A stretch of 29,388 nucleotides of DNA from the NCBI GenBank assembly GCA_905193145.1, contig CAJJNP010000018.1, forward strand, positions 1-29,388, in the 5' to 3' direction. The notes under the pieces were generated by a model that searched no databases, was not told where the DNA came from, and was given only the letters and a program-made list of their open reading frames with translations. Position numbers and translations under genes: made by a program. Source of the stretch: an uncultured Odoribacter sp. (GTDB lineage Bacteria > Bacteroidota > Bacteroidia > Bacteroidales > Marinifilaceae). This document shows positions 1 through 8,547 of the stretch, in pieces; the first letter of the stretch is position 1, and every line of letters starts with the position of its first letter.

Positions 1-219
1 AAGATTCGTATTCTCACTCAATTTAAAATCAAGCTCAGGCTCTATCCGGATTGTATCCACAAAAGCTGTTACTTGATAAGTTGTATCTACAAAACCTTTT
101 TCCCCTATAAACACCTCGTTTATATCATGGTAAGTGTAATTCCCCTCATCTTTATAGCAACCGCTTAGCACCCAATTGCTCAAAATAAACAACAAACTGA
201 TATATAATATCCTTTTCAT
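1..219 (-). CDS. PKD-like family lipoprotein, N-terminal part (gene runs off the left edge)
   Basis: The minus strand opens at ATG 219 and stays open for 73 codons to the window edge, so only the N-terminus is visible. It starts with a lipoprotein signal: a hydrophobic stretch followed by LSGC at residues 18-21, then YKDEGNYTYHDINE. That lipobox plus the DEGNYTYHDIN pattern is what I know from PKD-like family lipoproteins encoded at the end of some SusCD loci. It begins 21 bases after the DUF4843 gene, so it is very likely the fourth gene of the same operon. The expected role is a surface-exposed accessory protein for ligand capture. The rest of the protein is not seen, so the family call rests on the N-terminus and the context. 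Confidence 0.7.
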   Translation of the reverse strand, partial: MKRILYISLLFILSNWVLSGCYKDEGNYTYHDINEVFIGEKGFVDTTYQVTAFVDTIRIEPELDFKLSENTNL

Positions 220-240
220 AACATCTATTTTTACAAATTA

Positions 241-1050
241 TTAAATCAACGGCCCTACAGTCATTTTCACAGGATTGCCCTCACTATCCACTTCATCCTC
301 ATAAATTGTCTCTCCTTTTGCATCCATTTCTTTAAGATAACGATCTAAACTTTGAGCCAACACTTTCTGACGGTTCATATTCATATCATTGGTATTATCA
401 AAATCTGTAATGGACAAACCAAACATACTACATATCAAACTTATTTTCTTTTTAGTATACTTACCAAAATAGTTAACAGTCCAAGCTTTAGGAACAAATA
501 CCCCATCCGTGAAACCGATAACATGCCGCACAACATTAATCTCTCTATCTGTTGCCGTATAATCCAAATCCAGCTTCAACCAATATTTCAAAGGCAAGGA
601 AAAATGCTCATTTTCTTCCAATTCCAGAGCCAAGTAATAGGCAGTATCTAACATTTTAGTCTGACGATGCCCTGTTACAGGAATAAAAGTTTCTCTCTGC
701 CCTGCCTTAATAACATACTGCAACTCCAATGCATCATAATCCTCTCCCGCAACAGCATCCGATGCCGTATCAACAATGTGGATTTTAAACGGCCTGTCAT
801 AATCAACCACATTCCCCATAACTCTAACCTTAATATTCAACGTACTATCATCTTGTACCATGGTAGAAAAAGGCAGCAAAGTTGTATCTACATAAGCATA
901 CAACTCCGAATCTCCATATTGACTAGGAGGAATTGTCTGCACTGCAAAATAAATACCAGGCTTCCCCTCATAATCCATCATTTCCTTTTCACAACGCCAA
1001 AACAGCAGGAGTGAAACAACAAATCCTATAATCAAAAAACTCTTTTTCAT
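241..1050 (-). CDS. DUF4843 domain-containing lipoprotein of the SusCD locus
   Basis: A 269-residue protein with a lipoprotein signal (hydrophobic residues 4-18, cysteine 20 in FWRCEKE). After the signal comes MDYEGKPGIYF, the start typical of DUF4843 proteins, followed by beta-rich sequence with VRVMGNVVDYDRPFKI and a VAGEDY motif. Such proteins accompany SusC/SusD pairs and are presumed surface-anchored accessory proteins; no enzyme activity is known to me. It begins 5 bases after the SusD stop and ends 21 bases before the PKD-like lipoprotein, so the four genes form one transcription unit. The family assignment is from recognition of sequence style and context; the ligand is unknown. Confidence 0.75.
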   Translation of the reverse strand: MKKSFLIIGFVVSLLLFWRCEKEMMDYEGKPGIYFAVQTIPPSQYGDSELYAYVDTTLLPFSTMVQDDSTLNIKVRVMGNVVDYDRPFKIHIVDTASDAVAGEDYDALELQYVIKAGQRETFIPVTGHRQTKMLDTAYYLALELEENEHFSLPLKYWLKLDLDYTATDREINVVRHVIGFTDGVFVPKAWTVNYFGKYTKKKISLICSMFGLSITDFDNTNDMNMNRQKVLAQSLDRYLKEMDAKGETIYEDEVDSEGNPVKMTVGPLI

Positions 1051-1055
1051 AACTT

Positions 1056-2537
1056 TTACTTTTGATTTTCTCCTCTGAAGTCCATTTCAGACTGAGGCAA
1101 ACTGAATAAATAAAAACTCTTTTCCATCGGTATCTTTTCTCCAAGAACAGTACCAGAAGGTAATTCTTCTTTCTGCAAGCGTTTATAATACCAGAATAAC
1201 TGACCTTCTCCTATAAATTCTTTTCTGTACTCTTTTTCAATATAAGTTTCCAAATCAGCATTTTCAGGTATATTGGCGATATTTCGAGATCCACGCATTG
1301 TATTTAAATACTCCCGTGCTTTTACCGGATCCGGACAACATTCCGCAGCAATCAAATACATTTCTGACAAACGAATCAGAGGTATCATATAAAAATAGTC
1401 CGGACTTGACTCTACCCCTGCTTTTTCTTCTCCCATATATTTGATAAAGTGGCGAGTCACCTTATTATCCGGGTCTGTCATATCACGAAACCAGTATGCC
1501 CAACGATAATCGTTCTCATTCTGTTCATATACCTCATCCTGTATGTCTTTATCCACACGCAATACACTTGTCTCTTTCAGATTGGCACCGAACGAACCTT
1601 CAAAGAAACGCTGAGTACGCTGCAAATTATACATACCAAATAATATTTCACTCATATATACTCTATCTTCCAACTTGGAAGTCGTTGCTTGTTCTTGTGT
1701 TACAAATGGAAACCAATTATTATCCTCATGAGCATCTTTGATTACTTTTGCAGCCTTCTCGAAAGCCAATTCCTTATCTCCAAAATACAAGGCAGCCCTA
1801 GCTGTCAGACCCAAGACAGCATAGTAATTCAAGCGGATTTGTCTATAACGCATGGCGTTAGAAGCACCTGCCTCTTCCTCACTGAAAAGCGGTCCCTCTG
1901 TAATCACGGGGTCATATCCTTCCAATGTTTTTTCAGCCTCACTTAAATCATTTAATATTTTCTCTACAACTTCACTTGCCTTCAATATTGGCCTAATCAC
2001 TGTTTCAGAAGACGTAACATAAGGAATGCAGTCAACATCCTTATCTGTAGCATAAATAGGACCATATATACGGAACAATTCAAAATGCAACATAGCACGC
2101 AATGCCAAAGCCTCTCCTTTTATCACATGATAATATTGATCATTCAATACAGCACGGTCACTTTCACAATGTTCCAACAAGGTATTGATGTTGGCAAGCA
2201 AAAAATAAGCACGTTGCCAAATACCTCCGCTGGCAGTACTTTGTCTTGCTCCCGGATCATAGGTTGCCAATCCACGATACATATGCTCATCCTGTCGGCA
2301 ATTGTAGCATTGTGCCATGATATCGAAAGGCTGAATCAAAGCCTGACCATACAAACTAGGATTCATCAAATCGATATAGATACCATTCAGCGCAGTAATA
2401 AATCCCTCTGGATTATTATAGAGGTTGTCTTCCATGATTCTGTCCTCTGATTTCACTTGCAGCCAACTCTCGCAAGACAGCATGCTGAAGCAGATCAAAG
2501 CAAGCAACAGACTTTTTATTTTTGACATAATCTTCAT
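1056..2537 (-). CDS. SusD/RagB family nutrient-binding outer membrane lipoprotein
   Basis: A 493-residue SusD-like protein. It has a lipoprotein signal with cysteine 22 (MLSCESW), the usual SusD N-terminus ('LQVKSEDRIMEDNLYNNPEG'), a TPR-like helical body, and a C-terminal region with LIRLSEMYLIAAE and the AREYLNTMR helix typical of RagB/SusD. SusD proteins sit as lids over the SusC barrel and bind the substrate at the cell surface. The gene starts 12 bases after susC and is followed after 5 bases by the DUF4843 gene. An alternative start three codons downstream (MSKIKS) is possible. No glycoside hydrolase, protease or sulfatase is visible in the window, so the substrate cannot be told. Confidence 0.93.
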   Translation of the reverse strand: MKIMSKIKSLLLALICFSMLSCESWLQVKSEDRIMEDNLYNNPEGFITALNGIYIDLMNPSLYGQALIQPFDIMAQCYNCRQDEHMYRGLATYDPGARQSTASGGIWQRAYFLLANINTLLEHCESDRAVLNDQYYHVIKGEALALRAMLHFELFRIYGPIYATDKDVDCIPYVTSSETVIRPILKASEVVEKILNDLSEAEKTLEGYDPVITEGPLFSEEEAGASNAMRYRQIRLNYYAVLGLTARAALYFGDKELAFEKAAKVIKDAHEDNNWFPFVTQEQATTSKLEDRVYMSEILFGMYNLQRTQRFFEGSFGANLKETSVLRVDKDIQDEVYEQNENDYRWAYWFRDMTDPDNKVTRHFIKYMGEEKAGVESSPDYFYMIPLIRLSEMYLIAAECCPDPVKAREYLNTMRGSRNIANIPENADLETYIEKEYRKEFIGEGQLFWYYKRLQKEELPSGTVLGEKIPMEKSFYLFSLPQSEMDFRGENQK

Positions 2538-2549
2538 AATTCTTATTTT

Positions 2550-5500
2550 TTAAAATCTTATACCTAATGAAAATGTAATCGTACGAGCAAACGGATAATC
2601 GATTCCCCGTTCTTCTTTAAAAGAAGATATTCTGAAAATATCATTCATATATGCCCGGATTGTCAAACCTTCCATACCAGCATATCTCAACCAAGAGGCA
2701 GTTGTTTCATAGCCCAAAGTGATTGATTCGCCTGAGAAAGTATTCTCTGTAACGATAAATCTTGAAGATATCGGAGTAGTTGTCAAATCGGTAATGGATT
2801 TAAACTTGGCTTTATCACCCGGCTGTTTCCAACGGTCATGCAGAGCACGCTTATCTTGATTACGCTTCAAATCATCTTTTTTAATATTTTCTACCTTATT
2901 ATATAAGGCTGTAGCCATAGTCTGGGCTCCAAAACGATAACGGAAATTCAAAGAAGCTGAAAAACCTTTGTAATAGAAAGATGTACCGACAACGCCTTCT
3001 ACATCCGGCACCATACATCCAACCACAACTTCATCAGATGTAGAATATTTGAACGTCTGTGTTCCGTCTTTTTTCAAAAAAACTTCCCGACCGGTTGCCG
3101 GATCAATACCCAATGAGCGGACTGCCCACAAATCATCCGGACTTGCACCTTCATAGTAACGATTCAAAGCAGCGGCATTTCCATAACTATTTAATTTTCT
3201 CAAACTATCACCAATATCTTTGTATTTCGTACGTGTGTGGCGGGCATTCATATTGATACTCCAAGACAAATCTTTCTTTTTCAACACGACAACGCTCAAA
3301 GATGCTGTATAACCTCTTGAAATCTGCCGACCCAAATTTGAGTTTATATCAGATGTTCCGGTTGAAGGAGCCACTTTAATCGGTATCAACATGGGGTCTG
3401 TATCTTTAAAGAAATAATCATAACTTCCACGAATACGGTTGTCCCAAAATGTCACGTCTACACCGATATTTTTATCCAAAGTACGCTGCCATTCCAAATT
3501 CTTATTACCGAATTTTTCTATCAAAGCACTGGAACCAAACATATTCTGCAACTCTACATTGTACAAATAAGTCTTTTGGGCTATATAAGCATCAAAATTC
3601 TGATTACCGGGATTACCGATTGAAGCACGAACTTTCAAATTATTTATAAATCCCAAGTTCTTTATAAAAGACTCATTATGGATATTCCATGCCAAACCGA
3701 CAGACCATGTAGTAGAAAACAGTTTGTTTGCTCCGAAAGCTGATGCTCCGTCTGCACGCAGGTTAAAATCCATCAAATATCGGTTTTTATAGGAATAGTT
3801 CATATTCATGTAAAAACTTGTTGCACGTCTGCTGGATTTGCTGTATGTAGGCTTCTGATTTTCCTGAAAACCGGTAGAAAATGTCGGGTTTGTATGGAAT
3901 TCATCATTGAAACCAACTACATTATAACCGGATGATTCATTTTTATTTTCATTAAAAGACCAACCGCCGACAAAGTTCAACTGATGGGTATTATTAAATA
4001 TTTTACCAAAGATAATGTCTACACTTCCATCGTACGAGAAAGTTTCGTTATGAGTTTGAGCAAAAGAACCTTTCTTTAATTTTTCCGTTTCCAAAAAGTC
4101 CGGATGCCTCGGTGATTTAAAGGTCTCTGTTTTAGTAATTCCTTTGGTAATACCGATTCTGGCACGCAAACGCAAAGAAGAAAATGGAGTCCACTCTGCA
4201 TTGAAATTATCCCTCAACTGCAAATTTTTAGTATCATTTGTATTTTTTACATGCCATGTATATAATGGATTAATAAAATCCTCATCATCAGACTCTTCTC
4301 CTTCTTCTAAATACATCGGAATAATACCATTTGCCAGTTCTTTTCTATAATATGGATTCGCTTTCGCAAACTCTGAAAATGCCAATGGTTCACGACTAGA
4401 ATTCAAGATATCCAAAGACACTTTATTGGAAAATAAAAGAGTTTTCCGTCTATAAATCAAATCGACATTCATGGAAACTCCTCCTCTGTCCGAACCTTTC
4501 ATCACACCATTGTTATTGTTATAGCTTACTCCCAAACCGTAACGCATTGCCTCGTCTCCACCATCAATATATAGATTGTGTCTGTGGTTGAACACAGTCC
4601 GCAAAGGTTCGCTCAACCAATAGGTATCAACCCCTCTCAATATTTCCTTCCTACGCTTAAAATAATCTTGATTGCTCAATGCTACAGTTCCCCAATGTGA
4701 ATTCAAATCTATAGGAGTATAGCGACCTGACAATCTTTCAAACTCTAGCTTTTCTGCTGAATTCATCAAATTATAATCTGTCAAATCGGCAAATTGAATT
4801 CCAAAATTACCATTATATGATACTCGCAACTGACCGGCTTCCGGGGCTTTGGTCTCAACAACTACCACTCCGTTGGCAGCCTTTGAACCATAAATAGCTG
4901 TAGAAGCAGCATCCTTTAGGATTGTCACACTGGCAACACGATCCATGTTCAAGTTCATGATTACAGACAAGGTTGTTTCAACACCATCCAATATAAACAA
5001 AGGCTGGTTCGGATCATTATCATACTCTGCTCCCAAACCGGCAATACTCGTTTTCCCGCGAATTTCTATTGTCGGCATTCTATTAGGGTCTGAACCGAAT
5101 TGCTTGCTTTCCATCACCATCATAGCAGGATCCAAAGTCTTCAAGCTCTGAATGATATTAGCAGTACCTATCATCTTTAAATCATCGGCAGTATAAGTAT
5201 TGGCAGAACCGGTGAAACTATTCTTATCTCGAGAATAAATACCTGTTACAACAACTTCATTCAAACTTTCCGCATTTTCCTCCATTGTCACTTCAATCGG
5301 CTCATCTACTTTTTTAATCAAGACCTCTTCCGTTTTCATTCCGACAAAAGAAAACAATAACGTTTTTCCAACAGGGTCCGGCAATGTCAAATCAAATCGA
5401 CCGTTAGGGTCAGTTACACTTCCTAAAGTAGTACCTTTGATAACGACAGTCACACCAGGTAATGGATCTCCTTTTTTATCGATAACCTTACCTCTTACCT

Positions 5501-5894
5501 TTTGCCCCTGAACACTTTGCTTTTGCGCCTGCACTGCTCTTACGATAATCGTATTTTCCTCGATTTCTGCATAGAATCCGGAACCTTGCAATGCCATATT
5601 CAAAGCCTTGTCCAAATTTTCATTTTGTACTGACACAGTAATTCCTGACAATTTTTTTGTTTTAGAATAGTCATAAATGAATCCGACATCGCATTGGCTT
5701 TTTACAGCTGCTATCAATTCCTCTAAATTGGCATTTTTCAAGTTTAAAGTAATCTTTTGATGCTGCATGCTCCCATTTGCAAGCAATTCTAAATTGAAAA
5801 CAATAAACAATGCCAAAAAATAAGTCGCTTTTTTAAAGCTACAATACCTCCTCCTAAATCCTGGCAGAGGTATTCCTATTCTTTCTTTTTCCAT
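2550..5894 (-). CDS. SusC/RagA family TonB-linked outer membrane transporter with N-terminal STN domain
   Basis: An 1114-residue TonB-dependent transporter. Domain order: signal and basic leader to about residue 42; STN (secretin/TonB N-terminal) domain about 48-119 (ITLNLKNANLEELIAAVKSQ); a carboxypeptidase-regulatory-like domain about 133-205 (GKVIDKKGDPLPGVTVVIKG); plug from about 212 with ILKDAASTAIYGSKAANGVV, the SusC hallmark; then the beta-barrel ending in FSLGIRF. It imports a ligand through the outer membrane using TonB energy, with the SusD protein encoded next. An STN domain normally means signalling to a FecR-like anti-sigma factor and an ECF sigma factor, yet the upstream neighbour is dusB and neither regulator is in the window. 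The signal region has an unusually long basic N-terminus, so a later start cannot be excluded. Confidence 0.95.
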   Translation of the reverse strand: MEKERIGIPLPGFRRRYCSFKKATYFLALFIVFNLELLANGSMQHQKITLNLKNANLEELIAAVKSQCDVGFIYDYSKTKKLSGITVSVQNENLDKALNMALQGSGFYAEIEENTIIVRAVQAQKQSVQGQKVRGKVIDKKGDPLPGVTVVIKGTTLGSVTDPNGRFDLTLPDPVGKTLLFSFVGMKTEEVLIKKVDEPIEVTMEENAESLNEVVVTGIYSRDKNSFTGSANTYTADDLKMIGTANIIQSLKTLDPAMMVMESKQFGSDPNRMPTIEIRGKTSIAGLGAEYDNDPNQPLFILDGVETTLSVIMNLNMDRVASVTILKDAASTAIYGSKAANGVVVVETKAPEAGQLRVSYNGNFGIQFADLTDYNLMNSAEKLEFERLSGRYTPIDLNSHWGTVALSNQDYFKRRKEILRGVDTYWLSEPLRTVFNHRHNLYIDGGDEAMRYGLGVSYNNNNGVMKGSDRGGVSMNVDLIYRRKTLLFSNKVSLDILNSSREPLAFSEFAKANPYYRKELANGIIPMYLEEGEESDDEDFINPLYTWHVKNTNDTKNLQLRDNFNAEWTPFSSLRLRARIGITKGITKTETFKSPRHPDFLETEKLKKGSFAQTHNETFSYDGSVDIIFGKIFNNTHQLNFVGGWSFNENKNESSGYNVVGFNDEFHTNPTFSTGFQENQKPTYSKSSRRATSFYMNMNYSYKNRYLMDFNLRADGASAFGANKLFSTTWSVGLAWNIHNESFIKNLGFINNLKVRASIGNPGNQNFDAYIAQKTYLYNVELQNMFGSSALIEKFGNKNLEWQRTLDKNIGVDVTFWDNRIRGSYDYFFKDTDPMLIPIKVAPSTGTSDINSNLGRQISRGYTASLSVVVLKKKDLSWSINMNARHTRTKYKDIGDSLRKLNSYGNAAALNRYYEGASPDDLWAVRSLGIDPATGREVFLKKDGTQTFKYSTSDEVVVGCMVPDVEGVVGTSFYYKGFSASLNFRYRFGAQTMATALYNKVENIKKDDLKRNQDKRALHDRWKQPGDKAKFKSITDLTTTPISSRFIVTENTFSGESITLGYETTASWLRYAGMEGLTIRAYMNDIFRISSFKEERGIDYPFARTITFSLGIRF

Positions 5895-5928
5895 AAGTTT
5901 GTAAAATTGGTTTTAAATTTCACCCATT

Positions 5929-5960
5929 AAAACGTTTGAGTAATCATTTTGTGTGACAAC
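5929..5960 (-). promoter_or_regulatory. candidate ECF-sigma-type promoter of the SusCD operon
   Basis: Read on the minus strand, GTTGTCACAC (5960-5951) is followed after a spacer of about 17 bases by ACGTTTTA (5934-5927 region), about 35 bases before the susC ATG. A TGTCAC-type -35 and a CGT-containing -10 are what I would expect for an ECF sigma factor of the FecI kind in Bacteroidota. This fits the STN domain of the transporter. The 173-base gap holds no gene. This is an inference from motif shape only. Confidence 0.35.
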
Positions 5961-6067
5961 TTTTAGAAAAAAAAATAGCAATCACGACTTTTTTTGCAAA
6001 AAATATCTCTTTTCCAGCTAAATGAAAGTGTTACGAATAATAACAGAAAGACAATGATTACATTCGT

Positions 6068-7051
6068 CTACAACGAATCCCCATAACGAGCCTCTATCTC
6101 ATCAAATACCTGCCAAAGCGCTTCAATAGAAGGCGCTTGCAACATACGGATACGCAAATCCCTGAAATGCGGCAAACCCTTAAACATCGCAGCCATATGC
6201 CGGCGCATATGCAATAAACCACGCACTTCATCAATCCACTCTACCGAAAGCATAATCTGCTCTTTTATAATCTCTATCTGCTCTCGCACAGAAAGGTCTG
6301 GCATAAGCTCTCCCGTTTCAAAATAATGCTTGATTTGTCTGAATATCCACGGACGGCCTATCGTTGCTCTCCCTATCATCACTCCGTCCACTCCATAGCG
6401 CTCAAAAGCCTCTTTAGCACGCTCCGGTGAAGTAATATCTCCATTACCTAAAATCGGTATTTTAATACGCGGATTATTCTTTACTCTTCCTATCGGCTCC
6501 CAATCCGCTTCGCCTGTATACATTTGCGACCGCGTACGTCCATGGATTGCCAAAGCCTGTATCCCGACATCCTGCAGACGCTCTGCTATATCTTCAATGA
6601 TAATATTTTCACAATCCCAACCTAAACGCGTTTTAGCCGTTACAGGCAAATGGACGGCTTCCACAACACTCTTTGCCATCTCTACCATCAAAGGTATATC
6701 TCTTAATAATCCGGCTCCGGCTCCTTTCTGCGCAACCCGCTTTACAGGACAACCGAAATTTATGTCTATGAAATCCGGTTTTACCTCTTCGACAATTTTG
6801 GCCGCTTCTACCATTGAATCAATATAACGACCATAAATCTGAATAGTTACAGGACGCTCATGCTCATCAATAGTCAATTTCTTGACAGACTTGTTTACCG
6901 AACGAACCAAAGCATCTGCCGAAACGAACTCGGAATAAAGCCAGTCTGCACCATATTTCTTACAGAACTTCCTAAACGGAGGATTGGTCACATCTTCCAT
7001 CGGCGCCAATATCAAAGGACGCTCTCCCACTTCTACGCCTGCAATTTTCAT
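6068..7051 (-). CDS. dusB: tRNA-dihydrouridine synthase, DusB type
   Basis: A 327-residue flavoenzyme that reduces uridines in the tRNA D-loop to dihydrouridine with FMN and NADPH. The TIM-barrel start LILAPMEDVTNPPFRKFC binds FMN. The active-site cysteine is C101 in DINFGCPVKRV. The phosphate/substrate residues are K140 (VTAKTRLGWD) and H170 (LAIHGRTRSQMYTG), followed by GNGDI and GRATIGRPW. Length and motifs are complete for the family. It is read toward the SusCD locus but separated from it by 173 bases with a candidate separate promoter there, so it is probably its own unit. Its start lies 84 bases from the divergent gene at 7136. Confidence 0.95.
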   Translation of the reverse strand: MKIAGVEVGERPLILAPMEDVTNPPFRKFCKKYGADWLYSEFVSADALVRSVNKSVKKLTIDEHERPVTIQIYGRYIDSMVEAAKIVEEVKPDFIDINFGCPVKRVAQKGAGAGLLRDIPLMVEMAKSVVEAVHLPVTAKTRLGWDCENIIIEDIAERLQDVGIQALAIHGRTRSQMYTGEADWEPIGRVKNNPRIKIPILGNGDITSPERAKEAFERYGVDGVMIGRATIGRPWIFRQIKHYFETGELMPDLSVREQIEIIKEQIMLSVEWIDEVRGLLHMRRHMAAMFKGLPHFRDLRIRMLQAPSIEALWQVFDEIEARYGDSL

Positions 7052-7120
7052 AAATTTATTTATTCAGATAATTTAAACTCCAATATTCGTCTCTTTGGCA
7101 CAAATGCCTTAAATTTACGG

Positions 7121-7151
7121 CAAAAATACAGAAAAATGCTGATATTGAAAA
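7121..7151 (-). promoter_or_regulatory. Bacteroidota-type promoter for dusB
   Basis: On the minus strand TATTTTTG (7128-7121) matches the -7 consensus TAnnTTTG exactly. TTTT (7151-7148) lies 19 bases upstream, one mismatch from the -33 element TTTG. Transcription would begin near 7114, giving a leader of about 60 bases. The upstream part overlaps the first codons of the divergent gene at 7136. Confidence 0.5.
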
Positions 7152-7678
7152 TTCTCCTCATTGCTTTAAGTTTTCTCGCTTCCGACGGGAAATGGATACG
7201 TGTCAATACTTCCGAACATGTATCTTTTTTATTTCCCAATACACCACAAAAATTGAAACAGGAAATAAACGGCATTCCATCAACTATTTACCAAACAAAA
7301 GATCTTGTCTGTGTAGCAGGAGTTGTCTGCTCTGACTTTTCTGTCAAAAAAATAAAAATGACAAATGATATTGCACAAGCTCTTTATGAAGAATTAAAAG
7401 CCGGAACCTTAAGTATAGAAACAGCTATCTTGAAAAATGAAACCACTGTACCTTATGAGAATATGCTTATCAAAGAAATTGAATATTCCATCATCAAGGA
7501 TAAACACGAAATGACTTATTTTAAGAGATTTATATTTAGAGATAACTACATCTACCAAATTTCTATCGGAGGACTCAACCGCCATACAGAAACCTTGTTG
7601 AAACAGCGGGAGATATTCTTCAATTCTTTTACTTTTGAAACTGAAGACAAAACTTCAAAAAATGATTCAAACAACTGA
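7136..7678 (+). CDS. hypothetical exported protein
   Basis: A 180-residue protein if begun at ATG 7136. The reading frame is open further upstream, but that part overlaps dusB and has no protein-like character. The chosen start gives a clean signal-like N-terminus (MLILKILLIALSFLAS), followed by GKWIRVNT and a mixed alpha/beta body with KRFIFRDNYIYQISIGG near the end. I do not recognise the family. The YIYQI...F(F)NSF pattern near the C-terminus resembles small periplasmic proteins in which a short domain ends after a KREIFFNSF helix, but that is only an impression. It is followed after 28 bases by the outer membrane protein at 7707, on the same strand, suggesting joint expression. Confidence 0.7.
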   Translation: MLILKILLIALSFLASDGKWIRVNTSEHVSFLFPNTPQKLKQEINGIPSTIYQTKDLVCVAGVVCSDFSVKKIKMTNDIAQALYEELKAGTLSIETAILKNETTVPYENMLIKEIEYSIIKDKHEMTYFKRFIFRDNYIYQISIGGLNRHTETLLKQREIFFNSFTFETEDKTSKNDSNN

Positions 7679-7706
7679 GATTATTAAATACAAAACATAA
7701 AGAGAC

Positions 7707-8501
7707 ATGAAGACTATTTTATCATTCCTATGCCTTTTAATTGCATCAACGGTTTTTTCTCAAACTCAGCTGAAAAATAGAGATACAACCGAACAAAAAA
7801 ATGCCCTCAGTGTATCGGAACTTTTTGTCATAGGCAAAAAAACATACCAAGAAGATTATACCCCTTTCAAAGGACATTCCCGTGGTTTTCATGTAGGTTT
7901 TATGAATTTTGCCCATTTGCCGGAAATGTATGACAGAATGAAACTGAAAGGCTCCGGCTCATTCACTTTTCAATTCAATATTTTCAATCATAATATCGGT
8001 TTAAACAAACGAAATAACATTGGACTCATTACAGGACTAGGACTTGAATACCAACGTTTCAGACTTGATAATTCTGATTATACCCTTGCAAAAATAGACG
8101 GGACAACATCTCTTGTCAACGCCAAAAAGAGATATAGTGATATTGAAAGTGTTAAACGCAGTAGCTTCAAAAATCTCTATCTAACCATCCCATTGATGCT
8201 TGAAGTACAATTTCCTGCTTCCAAGTATGCAAGCAAACGGTTCTATGTATCCGGAGGCTTTATGGGCGGTGTAAGAATGCATTCAAAAACCAAAGTTGTC
8301 TACCACAACACAAACCACAAAATAGAAAAGCAAAAACAAAAAGGAAATTTCAATGTCGTGCCATTCAAAGTGGATGCCATAGCACGTATCGGTTATAGCA
8401 AAATCAGTATATGGGGCGGCTATACTATTACCAACCTTTTCAAAGATAAAAATCTGACAGATTTAAATGTTTATACGATAGGATTTGGATTGAATATTTG
8501 A
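7707..8501 (+). CDS. outer membrane beta-barrel protein (porin-like, PorT/OMP_b-brl style)
   Basis: A 264-residue protein with a signal peptide (MKTILSFLCLLIASTVFSQ). The body has alternating beta-strands with frequent aromatic and glycine residues (GLITGLGLEYQRFRL, RFYVSGGFMGGVRM, ARIGYSKISIWGGY) and ends in a strand, YTIGFGLNI. This is the layout of small eight- to ten-strand barrels common in Bacteroidota. The substrate or role is unknown. It probably shares a transcript with the hypothetical gene ending at 7678 and ends just before a shared terminator hairpin at 8515. Confidence 0.75.
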   Translation: MKTILSFLCLLIASTVFSQTQLKNRDTTEQKNALSVSELFVIGKKTYQEDYTPFKGHSRGFHVGFMNFAHLPEMYDRMKLKGSGSFTFQFNIFNHNIGLNKRNNIGLITGLGLEYQRFRLDNSDYTLAKIDGTTSLVNAKKRYSDIESVKRSSFKNLYLTIPLMLEVQFPASKYASKRFYVSGGFMGGVRMHSKTKVVYHNTNHKIEKQKQKGNFNVVPFKVDAIARIGYSKISIWGGYTITNLFKDKNLTDLNVYTIGFGLNI

Positions 8502-8514
8502 TAAAAATAAACAC

Positions 8515-8547
8515 GCCCTGCAGCTAATCTGTAGGGCATTCATTTTT
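8515..8547. terminator. bidirectional hairpin terminator between two convergent genes
   Basis: GCCCTGCAG (8515-8523) pairs with CTGTAGGGC (8529-8537) around a 5-base loop, with one G-T pair. A run of T follows on the plus strand, and the minus-strand side continues into TTTATTTTTATC. The right arm and loop encode the last codons and stop of the DAHP synthase gene. Confidence 0.8.

Noticed and set aside
6860..7135. A 92-codon upstream extension of the hypothetical gene at 7136
   Set aside because: It lies inside dusB on the other strand, has no protein-like character, and the 7136 ATG opens a clean signal sequence.
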